From the NCBI RefSeq assembly GCF_900698935.1, contig NZ_LR217715.1:868001-932000 (forward strand): a stretch of DNA of 64,000 bases. Reading direction: 5' to 3'. The DNA is from Erwinia_E haradaeae_D (GTDB lineage Bacteria > Pseudomonadota > Gammaproteobacteria > Enterobacterales > Enterobacteriaceae). Below the pieces are notes generated by a model that did no database searches, was not told where the DNA came from, and saw nothing but the letters and a program-made list of their open reading frames with translations. This document shows positions 29,886-40,060 of this stretch, in pieces (position 1 is the first letter of the stretch; each line of letters opens with the position of its first letter). Both the position numbers and the translations under genes were made by a program.

Positions 29886-30323
29886 ATGTATCACATTAGT
29901 CATGCGATACTAGTACCATTTAGTACTGAAAAAATGTATCGCTTAGTAAATGACATTAATAGCTATCCGCAATTCTTATCTGGATGCATTGCTAGTCAAG
30001 TGCTTGATGCAAACTATTTTTATATGACTGCTTCCCTGGAGATTGTTATAGCAGGAATTATACATCAAACATTTGTCACCCGTAACACCCTAGTTCATAA
30101 CCATAGTATTAACATACACTTACTTGAAGGGCCCTTTAGACAACTAAGTGGTATGTGGCGCTTTATCACGAAAAAAAAAGAAATATGTCAGGTACAACTG
30201 CATTTAAGTGTAGAATTTAGCAATATATTCATGGAGGTAGCACTTAAAACACAGCTAAATAAACTAAATGTTAGTTTACTAAAAGAATTTAACAAACGTG
30301 CAAGAGAGGTTTATACTGAATAA
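29886..30323 (+). CDS. ratA: RatA, START-domain ribosome association protein
   Basis: A 145-residue single-domain protein of the polyketide cyclase/START fold. MYHISHAILVPFSTEKMYRLVNDINSYPQFLSGC in short form VPFSTEKMYRLVNDINSYPQF is typical of E. coli RatA (YfjG), as is GPFRQLSGMWRF. RatA binds 50S subunits and blocks 70S formation when overproduced; a role with coenzyme Q10-type proteins has also been proposed for the family. It shares its last bases with the rnfH start region and is divergent from smpB, as in E. coli. Confidence 0.93.
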   Translation: MYHISHAILVPFSTEKMYRLVNDINSYPQFLSGCIASQVLDANYFYMTASLEIVIAGIIHQTFVTRNTLVHNHSINIHLLEGPFRQLSGMWRFITKKKEICQVQLHLSVEFSNIFMEVALKTQLNKLNVSLLKEFNKRAREVYTE

Positions 30324-30324
30324 T

Positions 30325-30609
30325 ATGTTAGTAGATGTAGTATATGCCCTCCCATACAAACAATATCTTATTCATGTTGAACTTGCCACAGGCAGCACTG
30401 TAAAACAAGCTATTATTACTTCTGATATTCTCTATCTTCGCCCAGAGCTCAACCTTATAAAGAATAAAGTTGGCATTTTTGGTACATTCGTCACCCTAGA
30501 TGACACCGTGTATCACGGTGATCGCATTGAGATATACCGCCCTATTGTAGCAAAACCTAAAGATCTTCTTCAACGTCGAGAATACAAGGGAATTAAGAAT
30601 GTAAAATAA
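30325..30609 (+). CDS. rnfH: RnfH-family ubiquitin-like protein
   Basis: A 94-residue beta-grasp protein. I chose the ATG at 30325 (MLVDVVYALPYKQYL), which aligns with the E. coli start; a GTG at 30298 would add nine residues overlapping ratA. NKVGIFGTFVTLDDTVYHGDRIEIYRPIVAKPKDL is highly conserved (seen in pieces: LDDTVYHGDRIEIYRP). The function is not established despite the name. It follows ratA with 1 bp between, so the two are co-transcribed. Whether any rnf genes survive cannot be told here. Confidence 0.92.
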   Translation: MLVDVVYALPYKQYLIHVELATGSTVKQAIITSDILYLRPELNLIKNKVGIFGTFVTLDDTVYHGDRIEIYRPIVAKPKDLLQRREYKGIKNVK

Positions 30610-32287
30610 GTGAGAGCGCACATATAATATAAACCACCGACAATAGTTCTTCCTTTTTGTTTCTTGTAGATTCTCATCTTTTTTTAGAAAAGAGGGCTTG
30701 GTCTACTAATACTGATAAAATACAATCTACTATTTAACAAAAATCTTCATTAATAACCGTCATATCAGTCGATAACTTTTAACTTATGGATGGAATTCAA
30801 ATACCATGTAATATATCTATAAGTGATATAGCTTATTTAGAGTGAAATATAGTTAATTTAGTTTATTTTGTGAATCACATTGTTAACAAATACATCAAAA
30901 TAGATGAGATCGAAAAAAGACGCAATCATTAAGTGCGGTGACTGATTCATAAAGTAGAATTTTATATGTAAAATATAAGAAACATCGATGAATTACCAGT
31001 GTTGATTCTTTTCTAAAAAGGTAATACCGCACGAAAATGCTTAATATGGTGCATACTGTGTTATAGACCGTAGAAAAAACCGCACGATACCAAAACCTAT
31101 CCTCTCTTATCTCATCTACACGATATGATTACTACATAACATCCAACTATGAATGATTTAAGCAATCTATAATCAGATAAACATCACTCTGAATGCTTGG
31201 AAAAACCTTAAAAGCCTTTACTCAAAACCGCACCCTATTATATCTATAATTTTTCTATCTTCAGTATAATATTGCTATAGATATAGGCGCTCTACCACTC
31301 ACATAACACGTAGCAATAAGCTATTTCTTAATCACTTGTATCTATTACTCTCATACCAAGATAATTAAATACAGCAAGTATCGTTGAGCATTCTTAAGAT
31401 TCAGAGACAATCATAACCTACACACACTACCATATCACTATCCAAATATATACACATCATGTGTAGAAATGAGAGTCGCGCATAAACACTACAACATATT
31501 ATGAAAAAATCTACACAATCATGATTCAAAAATATTCACACTACTCACATAAACATATCTTAATATTGCTTTCTATCAACCTATATCGATGTTGCTTGAA
31601 ACGAAACAAAGCACCTGCTGTGCGAGTACATATGAAGTGTAACTTAGTCATCAATAAATCGCATGATTATAATACATATCTGCACTTCCTTGTAAAAAAC
31701 TACACGATCGTTCTGCAACAGCATTCCGCGAATGTATAGCTGCCCTTGCAAGATTTTCACAGACTTATTTATTCATATCTGATGTCCTCTTACGACACTT
31801 TCATAAATAAAATCATCTAGCAAACCTCTTCACAGGAAGCTGCCTGATATTAGTCATCGTATTAATTATGCAGATGATACAATGAAATAACATGTACCAC
31901 TAAAAAATTTTATACTAGATAATTTCAAGAATCAATGCTTGTATTAAACTCATGCTAACAACATGATATACTTATGTATATCTTCTCAAAATTATTATAA
32001 AGATCGTGATTGGTTCTTTATTTTGAGTTTTTAAACTCCAAAGCCCAAGTTACTTCTGTATTATTACTATATTACGTAGAGAGAGGTATATACACCTTGA
32101 TAGTGATATTACGTCCTCCCTCGCAATTCATGTCATCCTCTTAGTTTAATAATTTATGCTAAAATATCATATAAATCTGTAGGTGGTGATCAAACTTGCT
32201 TACTAACAAGCACAAAAAATATTTTGGAGCATCATATACATGCAAGATGACGTCATCTTGCATAAGTATACATAATAGTGCATCTAT
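30610..32287. other. Long gene-free stretch between rnfH and prfC
   Basis: About 1.7 kb between convergent genes. A 72-codon frame at 31521-31739 has no signature or ribosome site. The only striking structure is the palindrome at 32240-32263 next to prfC. Confidence 0.5.
32240..32263 (-). terminator. Perfect 24-bp palindrome downstream of prfC
   Basis: The half-site ATGCAAGATGAC is followed directly by its reverse complement, giving a 10-bp stem with a 4-nt loop in RNA. It begins 24 nt after the prfC stop. There is no immediate U-tract, so it is either a weak terminator or a 3'-end stabiliser. Confidence 0.55.
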
Positions 32288-33877
32288 CTAATGTTCTCTA
32301 GTTTTTAAAAATAAAATTTCCGGGTATCGCTCCTGAGCGATACCCATTTTAACCATTGTGGTCGCTAGATAAGTGAGATTTTTCCCACCATCCAAAGCTA
32401 AATTTAACTCATTATAACGTTGGAATTGCGCAAGTTTTTTAATGTCATTGCATACTACCCACCGCGCTGTTACAACATTAACATCTTCATACACTGCATT
32501 CACATGATATTCACTATGTAGGCGTGAAGCTACCACATCAAATTGCAAAAGACCTATTGCCCCTACAATTAAATCATTATTAGATAGTGGGCGAAATATT
32601 TGCACAGCACCCTCTTCGGATAACTGGACTAAGCCCTTGAGCAGTTGTTTTTGCTTTAATGGATCTCGAAGTCGAATACGGCGAAATAATTCTGGTGCAA
32701 AATTAGGAATACCAATAAACCGTATTTTCTCTCCTTGTGTAAAGGTATCACCAATCTGAATAGTGCCGTGATTGTGTAGTCCAATGATATCGCCTGGATA
32801 CGCTTCGGCGATATGTGAACGATCACCTGCCATAAATGTTAAAGCATAAGTAATCAGCATATCCTTGTTAGTCCTTACCTGATGCATCTTCATACCTGGC
32901 TTATATTTTCCAGATACTACACGCATAAAGGCTACTCGATCGCGATGTCTCGGATCCATGTTTGCTTGAATTTTAAAAATAAAACCACTAAACTGTTCAT
33001 CAGTGGCAGTTACAATGCGTACATCAGAGCCTCGTGACATTGGCGATGGCGCCCATTCTATTATCCCTTCAAGAACATGATCAATACCAAAATTACCTAA
33101 TGCAGTACCAAAAAATACAGGAGTTGCCTCACCATTAAGAAATTCGTTACGATTAAATGTATGTGAAGCACCATGAATTAATGCTAAATCATCTCGTAAC
33201 TGATACGCATAATCATCGCCAATAGTAAGATCAAGCTCATGGTTAGATAACCCTTGAATTGTATGCATTTTTTGAATGATATGACCTTTACCAGATTGAT
33301 AAAGGTATACTATGTCTTTATATAGATGATAAACACCCTTAAATGATTTACCACATCCAATAGGCCAAGTAATTGGCACACAGGTTATTTTAAGCTTGCT
33401 TTCTACTTCATCCAATATATCTATAGGATCGCGGATGTTACGATCTACTTTGTTCATAAATGTTAGAATTGGTGTCTTACGTAACCGAGTGACATCCATT
33501 AACTGTTTGGTTCTATCTTCGACACCTTTGGCGGAATCAATCAACATCAAACAACAATCTACAGCCGTTAAGGTACGATACGTGTCTTCGGAGAAATCTT
33601 CGTGCCCAGGAGTATCAAGTAAATTAAGCAACTTTCCACAATAAGGAAACTGCATTACAGATGTAGTAATAGAGATCCCACGATTTTTCTCAATTTCCAT
33701 CCAATCAGATTTACGATATTGGCTAGAGCGCGTACCCTTAGACCTTGAAGCCACTTGCAATACTTTCCCGAATAATAATAGCTTCTCAGTTATAGTAGTT
33801 TTACCTGCATCTGGATGCGAAATAATAGCAAAAGTGCGTCGACGTAACACTTCTTGCAGATAAGATAAGTTTGACAT
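32288..33877 (-). CDS. prfC: Peptide chain release factor 3
   Basis: A 529-residue translational GTPase, the same length as E. coli RF3, which recycles RF1/RF2 after peptide release. I use MSNLSYLQEVLRRRTFAI at 33877 rather than an ATG two codons earlier because GAAGA is well spaced only for the second. G1 is SHPDAGKTTITEK, G2 lies near RGISITTSVMQF, G3 is DTPGHEDF and G4 NKVD. NNDLIVGAIGLLQFDVV and the ending FLKTREH are typical. It stands alone, flanked by two perfect palindromes (32240-32263 and 33921-33952). Confidence 0.97.
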   Translation of the reverse strand: MSNLSYLQEVLRRRTFAIISHPDAGKTTITEKLLLFGKVLQVASRSKGTRSSQYRKSDWMEIEKNRGISITTSVMQFPYCGKLLNLLDTPGHEDFSEDTYRTLTAVDCCLMLIDSAKGVEDRTKQLMDVTRLRKTPILTFMNKVDRNIRDPIDILDEVESKLKITCVPITWPIGCGKSFKGVYHLYKDIVYLYQSGKGHIIQKMHTIQGLSNHELDLTIGDDYAYQLRDDLALIHGASHTFNRNEFLNGEATPVFFGTALGNFGIDHVLEGIIEWAPSPMSRGSDVRIVTATDEQFSGFIFKIQANMDPRHRDRVAFMRVVSGKYKPGMKMHQVRTNKDMLITYALTFMAGDRSHIAEAYPGDIIGLHNHGTIQIGDTFTQGEKIRFIGIPNFAPELFRRIRLRDPLKQKQLLKGLVQLSEEGAVQIFRPLSNNDLIVGAIGLLQFDVVASRLHSEYHVNAVYEDVNVVTARWVVCNDIKKLAQFQRYNELNLALDGGKNLTYLATTMVKMGIAQERYPEILFLKTREH

Positions 33878-33910
33878 AAACATTCTTCTAATGTTCTAGA
33901 TCTATAGATA

Positions 33911-33939
33911 ATTATAATAAATAATACATCTGCTTATAA
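33911..33939 (-). promoter_or_regulatory. Predicted prfC promoter
   Basis: A perfect TATAAT -10 (33911-33916, minus strand) lies 34 bp before the prfC start. The -35 position, 17 bp further up, reads TTATAA (33934-33939) and falls at the centre of a 32-bp palindrome. The leader would be about 27 nt. Confidence 0.5.
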
Positions 33940-33952
33940 GCAGATGTATTAT
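33921..33952. repeat. Perfect 32-bp palindrome over the prfC promoter
   Basis: The half-site ATAATACATCTGCTTA is followed without a gap by its exact reverse complement. It could fold as a 14-bp stem with a 4-nt loop, or bind a dimeric regulator. It starts 44 bp before the prfC start and covers the predicted -35 and spacer. It may instead be the terminator of a lost neighbour. Confidence 0.85.
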
Positions 33953-34129
33953 GCCACATTCTTTAAGTACTAATTATAATAATGCTCATCTTTAACCCGA
34001 AAAATATTTCGCTGCATTAGTAATCAGCGATCACTAAAGTATATGTAATAAGCGATATTTACACCAACATACATTAAAAATTTTTATAAAAATTAGTATA
34101 CAATACACTTAAATAAAATTCTTTGGTCT

Positions 34130-34148
34130 CCACTGTTAATAACAGTGG
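34130..34148. repeat. Perfect 8-bp hairpin
   Basis: CCACTGTT and AACAGTGG around AAT. The stretch around it (about 34120-34205) is a little richer in GC than its surroundings, so a small RNA or gene remnant is possible but not shown. Confidence 0.4.
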
Positions 34149-34450
34149 TCCTGAGCTTAGCTGAAAATCATAATCTCTCGATACACTCGTCTACACTCCA
34201 AGCCACTGATAAGTGAAAAGATTTATATATGACGCTTAAAGTGTTATTATAAATGCATGTGTAGTGGTTTGGAATATAATAACGTACACCAATCTATTAT
34301 CAAATCAATGTTGCATAGCGTTATATCTTTTTGGAATTCGTATGCTGATAATATCAATATATTAAAAGATACAACTATATAAGTGCCTTGTCATAAAGGG
34401 TTATAAAGTACACTATCAAAATGAAGCGCTGAATAGTATTTATTTGTTAA

Positions 34451-34471
34451 AGATAGACTAATAGTCTATCT
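34451..34471. repeat. Perfect 9-bp hairpin
   Basis: AGATAGACT and AGTCTATCT around AAT, in gene-free DNA. No T-run follows on either strand. Stems of this size are expected a few times by chance in this much AT-rich sequence. Confidence 0.4.
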
Positions 34472-35545
34472 GATCTCTTATGATTTAAAAACTGTGAATC
34501 ATTGACGACATCCGACAATCACGATATAGATCGAACAAAAACGTATTCTCGTTGTCAAATATACGTAATAGTTTACGACACCCTTATCTCTTTCTAGATT
34601 AGTGATAGATAGCATTTATGTATTTATGTAGTACTTTCCTTGCATGGTCACTACTACTGACAAAAACTACTAAGAATAACTTGTTCACGCATGCAAAATG
34701 CTATCTATATATAGATAATTCACGTCGATATAAGCATAGATATTCATATGATGCTGACATGCATACGGCGGAGATGTGGTATCTTATATTAATTATAATG
34801 CCCCAAATCGTATCGTCTCTGTTTGACGAATTATGCTATTGTTCTACTTCTAAAAAAATACAGAATGCTGTTTCTTTACTTGCCTCTCTAATATTACTGA
34901 GATGATAAAATCATTTATAGCATCGTGCCATTATCTCTGTTAAATTCACAATGAACACATAGTATGTATTCGACAACATCACATATATTTCATGTTTAAT
35001 ACTCAGGATTCACATCATCGCTGTAATTCTAGTGTTGTATATACAATATTAGTCATTGACCACCCATATGATGCAATAGTGATATCTACTATATTTTCTC
35101 AGCCCACATAGGCAATTCACACTACAACTTATAAAGTATGATATGATCATAAATCAGACAAAAAAGAAAGAAAATACTCATAGCCATACTCACAATAACT
35201 ATACTTCCACCACATAATAAATCTATGAACTAGTTAACTGTTTACATATATAGGTGATATGTCACACGACATCTTATCTGTTCCAGCAATAATCAACAGG
35301 TTTTTGGTACTGAAAGTACCTACTATTAAATTTATAAAATACAGCATGCATCTTTTACATATATTCCATGAACTATAGTTCATAACTACTATGATGTTGT
35401 TAGATGCAATAACTTTCATCGTTTAAAATTATTAAATTTTCTAAATAATTAAGTGTGTATTTTATGGAAAATCACCTTACTCATTATGATGGTTTTGCCA
35501 TATAAAAAATCACGTATCATACCTAAAGATACCGCAGGATATCTC

Positions 35546-38179
35546 ATGCATAAAAGCACTATAGAAATTCGTCAAGCATTTCTTGATTTTTTTAAAAGCA
35601 AGGGACATGAAGTCATAGCGAGCAGCTCTCTGGTCCCAACAAATGATACAACAATATTGTTCACTAATGCAGGCATGAATCAATTTAAAAATATTTTCCT
35701 TGGCCAGGAAAAAAGAAAATATAGTCGCGCAACTAGTGCGCAACGTTGTGTTAGAGCTGGAGGCAAACATAATGACCTAGAAAAAGTTGGGTATACTGCG
35801 CGTCATCATACATTTTTTGAGATGCTTGGAAACTTTAGCTTTGGTGATTATTTTAAAAAAGAAGCGATCACATTTGCTTGGGAATTATTGACAAGTCCAC
35901 AATGGTTTAATTTACCACAAGAGCGATTGTTGGTCACCGTATATTCAACGGACCATGAAAGTTTTGATATTTGGGAAAAAGACATCGGTATACCGTCCAT
36001 ACGTATTATTCGGATCGGGGATAATAAAGGTGGCCCTTATGCATCAGATAATTTTTGGCAAATGAGTGAAACAGGTCCATGCGGCCCATGTTCTGAAATC
36101 TTCTTTGATCATGGCGAACATATTGCAGGTGGTCCGCCAGGCAGCCTGTCAGCCGATGGCGACCGTTATGTTGAAATATGGAATCTGGTATTTATGCAAT
36201 TTAATCGTCAATCTAATGGAAATCTGCTCCTTCTTCCAGAACCTTCTGTAGACACCGGCATGGGACTAGAACGTATTACAGCAGTTTTACAAAATGTTCA
36301 CTCTAACTATAACATTGACATCTTTACACAACTAATTCAATCGGTAGCTCAGGTGGTCGGTATCACTGACTTTAAAAACATATCCTTACACGTTATTGCT
36401 GATCATATCCGGTCTTGTGCGTTCCTTATTGCAGATGGTGTACTTCCGTCCAACGAAAACCGCTCCTATGTCTTACGTCGTTTAATTCGAAGAGCAGTAC
36501 GTCATGCCTATAATTTAGGCGTAAGACAAGGATTTCTTTTTAAGCTAGTGGGTCCATTAATTCAGATTATGGGTGCAGTTAGTCATGAGATTCAGCGTCA
36601 ACAAAACAAAGTAGAGCTTACTCTCAAAACAGAAGAAGAACAGTGCATAAAAATCTTAGAAAGAGGACTGAGTATTTTAGAAGGAGAACTCAATCAACTA
36701 TCAGACGATACCATGCCTGGTGAGGTCTTATTCCGTCTATATGACACCTTTGGATTTCCGATGGAGTTAGCTGAAGATATATGCTATCAACGTAATCTAA
36801 AAATTGACAAATCCGGATTTATGCACGCAATGCAGATACAACGTCAGAAAGCACGTAATGCAAATACTTTTCACACTGAGTTTATCGAAAGATTTTATCT
36901 CACTGAAACTTCTGAATTTCAAGGATATCAGTTCTTAATGCTACGCGCAGTCATTATTCTTATAATAATAAACGGAAAAAATGTTGACACTATCCATACA
37001 GGTCAAAATGGAGTCATTGTACTCGGAACTACCCCTTTCTACCCCGAAGGGGGTGGACAAATTGGGGATAATGGCACATTAGAAAGTTGCCATAATGCTA
37101 ATTTTATTGTTAGCGATACAAAAAGATATAGTCAAGCCATTGGTCATCATGGTCTGTTAACTAACGGCACCCTACATGTAGGAGAGGAGATAGTAGCACG
37201 GGTCTGCGAAGAACGACGAAAATGTATTTGTATTAATCATTCAGCGACACATCTACTACAAGCTGCTTTACGACTACTTTTAGGGCAACATGTACAGCAG
37301 AAAGGGTCGTTGATAAATGAAAAAATTTTGCGCTTTGATTTCTCGCATGATAAAGCCATTACACAAAAAGAAATTCATCAAGTGGAAATGATTGTTAATC
37401 AACAAATTCGTCGCAATTTACTCATTAAAACAGATACAATGGAGTTAGAAGAAGCTATATCTCGTGGTGCTATGGCTTTATTTAGTGAAACATACGGTCA
37501 ATATGTAAGAGTCCTGGAAATGGGGGATTTTTCCATAGAATTATGCGGAGGAACACATGTTGAGCGCACTGGTAATATTGGTCTATTTTGTATCCTCTCT
37601 GAATCAGGCACTGCAGCGGGGGTACGCAGAATTGAAGCGATAACAGGAGAAGAAGCATTACTTCACATATATAACCAAAAGAAAAAACTCTCAGAGATAT
37701 GCCAACTAGTAAAAACTAATCCATCTCAGATACAGAAAAAAATAACCACTCTAATTCAACATACTGATACTTTAGAAAAGAACATCAAAAAACTGCATAA
37801 TCAACAAGCTATACACGAAAGTAGATTATTAATCCCGCAAGCCATAACGATAAAAGGCGTGACATTATTAGTAAAAAATGTAAAAAATATAGAGCCAAAA
37901 GTACTACATATCATGATTGATCATCTCAAAAATCATTGTAACTCTGCTATTATTGTCTTAGGCACTATTGCAAATAGTAGAGTATCACTTATTATTAGCG
38001 TTTCTACAGATCTCACTAACCGTATTAAAGCAACTGACCTGGTGCAATATCTTGCACACCAAGTTAGTGGAAAAGGTGGTGGCTCCCCGTCTCTAGCACA
38101 CGTAGGCGGTATTAATTTTACAGCTTTGCCCATGGCATTATCGAATATAAAATTATGGTTGTCTGATCAGCTAAGATAG
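35546..38179 (+). CDS. alaS: Alanyl-tRNA synthetase
   Basis: An 877-residue class II synthetase (876 in E. coli). The start MHKSTIEIRQAFLDFF at 35546 has AGGA just before it; an upstream in-frame extension of 31 codons lacks similarity. Class II motifs run through residues 1-250 (VPTNDTTILFTNAGMNQF, VGYTARHHTFFEMLGNFSFGDYF shortened to HHTFFEMLGNFSFGDYF). The editing domain has the zinc-binding HSATH and CGGTHV. The C-Ala domain ends with the glycine-rich GKGGGSPSLAHVGG. csrA follows after 476 bp, the E. coli order. Confidence 0.97.
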   Translation: MHKSTIEIRQAFLDFFKSKGHEVIASSSLVPTNDTTILFTNAGMNQFKNIFLGQEKRKYSRATSAQRCVRAGGKHNDLEKVGYTARHHTFFEMLGNFSFGDYFKKEAITFAWELLTSPQWFNLPQERLLVTVYSTDHESFDIWEKDIGIPSIRIIRIGDNKGGPYASDNFWQMSETGPCGPCSEIFFDHGEHIAGGPPGSLSADGDRYVEIWNLVFMQFNRQSNGNLLLLPEPSVDTGMGLERITAVLQNVHSNYNIDIFTQLIQSVAQVVGITDFKNISLHVIADHIRSCAFLIADGVLPSNENRSYVLRRLIRRAVRHAYNLGVRQGFLFKLVGPLIQIMGAVSHEIQRQQNKVELTLKTEEEQCIKILERGLSILEGELNQLSDDTMPGEVLFRLYDTFGFPMELAEDICYQRNLKIDKSGFMHAMQIQRQKARNANTFHTEFIERFYLTETSEFQGYQFLMLRAVIILIIINGKNVDTIHTGQNGVIVLGTTPFYPEGGGQIGDNGTLESCHNANFIVSDTKRYSQAIGHHGLLTNGTLHVGEEIVARVCEERRKCICINHSATHLLQAALRLLLGQHVQQKGSLINEKILRFDFSHDKAITQKEIHQVEMIVNQQIRRNLLIKTDTMELEEAISRGAMALFSETYGQYVRVLEMGDFSIELCGGTHVERTGNIGLFCILSESGTAAGVRRIEAITGEEALLHIYNQKKKLSEICQLVKTNPSQIQKKITTLIQHTDTLEKNIKKLHNQQAIHESRLLIPQAITIKGVTLLVKNVKNIEPKVLHIMIDHLKNHCNSAIIVLGTIANSRVSLIISVSTDLTNRIKATDLVQYLAHQVSGKGGGSPSLAHVGGINFTALPMALSNIKLWLSDQLR

Positions 38180-38655
38180 CATACCTAATCATGTCTGCAT
38201 TGTCACATACATATCGGCTCCTCTTAATATGAGAGTTTACATATCACCCTATTACAATCTATACACAAGAGAACGAGTATGCTAATTACGATTTATATAA
38301 TTATGTAGTACAACACACCTACCTGAAAACGGCAAAAGGGATGTCGAAATAGATGTACAGTTACGCTATATTCTAGCACATATCGCAAACAATAACGTCG
38401 TATATAACAATCAAAGCTCTAAAATAGATACCGTTTTGTATAAAAACACTAGTATCAAAACGCTCCGTCTATAGTCAACAATCAAACAAGCGCAGCATAC
38501 ACTATGAATGTAATCTAAAATAATATTAACCAATTACCCCGAGTATATACTCAATATGTGCTCCCTCATCTAGTATATAGCATAATATGCTAATACATCA
38601 CTAGCACTCTGAGAGAGAATATGCCACACTAACTTAATCTGTTTAGGAGATCAAA
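38180..38655. other. Gap between alaS and csrA
   Basis: About 476 bp, longer than in E. coli. A 7-bp hairpin lies at 38578-38592. The csrA promoter is presumably here but is not clear. No coding remnant was seen. Confidence 0.5.
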
Positions 38656-38838
38656 ATGCTTATTTTAACTCGTCGAGTAGGTGAAACTCTCATGATTGGC
38701 GATCAGGTTACTGTTACTGTGCTAGGAGTAAAAGGCAATCAGATACGCATTGGTGTCAACGCACCTCAAAATATTTCGGTGCATCGTGAAGAAATTTATC
38801 AGCGTATACAATCAGAAAAAATACAATACAATCCGTGA
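38656..38838 (+). CDS. csrA: Carbon storage regulator CsrA
   Basis: A 60-residue RNA-binding dimer that controls translation by covering GGA-containing ribosome sites. MLILTRRVGETLMIGDQVTVTVLG and VHREEIYQRI are conserved, including Leu4 and Arg44 needed for RNA binding. TTTAGGAGATCAAA precedes the ATG. It keeps its place after alaS. In E. coli tRNA-Ser(GCU) and tRNA-Arg(ACG) come next; here these two lie at 63.2 kb on the other strand. Its partners csrB, csrC and csrD were not seen. Confidence 0.97.
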   Translation: MLILTRRVGETLMIGDQVTVTVLGVKGNQIRIGVNAPQNISVHREEIYQRIQSEKIQYNP

Positions 38839-40060
38839 ATCATGCCTCATACATATATGAACATTCTCCATTACACAAATTTATTCATAAAGACTACGCC
38901 GCATATATTCTATATAAAAAATGGATACATACTATAAACACTGCAGTGTCATAAATAAACACTCAGGCTTGGCTTTCTCTGATAAGCAAGGTAAAAACCT
39001 TGAAATGATATGAATAAGTCTAAGCATCATCTATCTACTGTAGTCACACGATGGAAAAACAACTATAGCACAAACAAAATACACACTGGAATACTATCAT
39101 TGGTCACTGCATCAGTTGCAGGCTATTGAAGTTATGACCACCATCCCAAAAAAACAATATTTTTATACTTGTTAAAAACATACTACAATAATTCCTCTCA
39201 ATCTCAGAATAAGTGCTCAAAAAGTCAAGATTATTAAAAACATAGATGTTTCTAGAGCATTTACTCTAAACATTTTATGCTCTTGAGATAACTCAATCTA
39301 ACAATCTACATGGTTCATAAATTTTACCATGCCATAATATAATTAAATAAACTTGTGTCTACATCCATAGACACTAGCGTTTTAAAATAAAATAGCTCAA
39401 AATACTATGACACTTCTCATACATCATACTATACTTGCAATATTTATTGAATATAACCCAGAAATATTGTCTTGTAATCCTACTACACATAGAGATATAC
39501 ACTCTCGCTCAATATGTAACAAGAATGCTCATGGAACTGAATCCAACAATTGATTGCAAAACAAACTTCTTTTCAAAAGAATAATGAAAGTGATATTTAG
39601 TCTCATTATTGGAAACATATTTAGTATTAATAACACAGTGTGTGTTGTTGAAGCTCAATTCACAAACGAAAAATTATAAAACTTCAATATCAGTCATAAT
39701 AATCTAGTAGATGATTATGAAATTATCACTTCTATCTACATATAGCATCCACTATATAGGTCGACCATCATTAAATATAAAAGATACTATGATCATACAT
39801 GTTGAATACACTTAATAATATTGTGCGTTTCTAAATATTATAGATGATATGCTCTCCTAGCATGCACATAGATATATTATCATATTCACTCAATCGCAAT
39901 TATAGTTTTAGGATTCATAATGTCCTGCATAAAAACATTTTAGCTCGCACAATGCATGATGATGAGGATCGATGATGCTAAAAAAATACCGCAGAATGCG
40001 TATACACAGTGAAACGAAATTTTATCCTAAAAAACTCCAGTTGTTATAAGTATAATTAGT
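38839..40060. other. Gene-free stretch between csrA and lptF
   Basis: About 1.2 kb. In E. coli lptF is divergent from pepA, but no trace of pepA was recognised. No long hairpin or repeat was seen. A TATAAT at 40050-40055 is only a few bases from the lptF ATG and is probably coincidental. Confidence 0.5.

Larger units (their letters stand above)
33878..35545. other. Long divergent gap between prfC and alaS
   Basis: About 1.7 kb. It has the prfC promoter palindrome (33921-33952), perfect hairpins at 34130-34148 and 34451-34471, and AT palindromes at 34702-34717 and 35368-35383. A 95-codon frame at 34618-34905 has no ribosome site or known motif. No gene remnant was identified. Confidence 0.5.

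Noticed and set aside
34120..34205. RNase P, 6S or 4.5S RNA candidate
   Set aside because: The patch has a hairpin but lacks the conserved cores of these RNAs.
34618..34905. 95-codon plus-strand frame
   Set aside because: No ribosome site, no recognisable motif, and composition like the surrounding gap.
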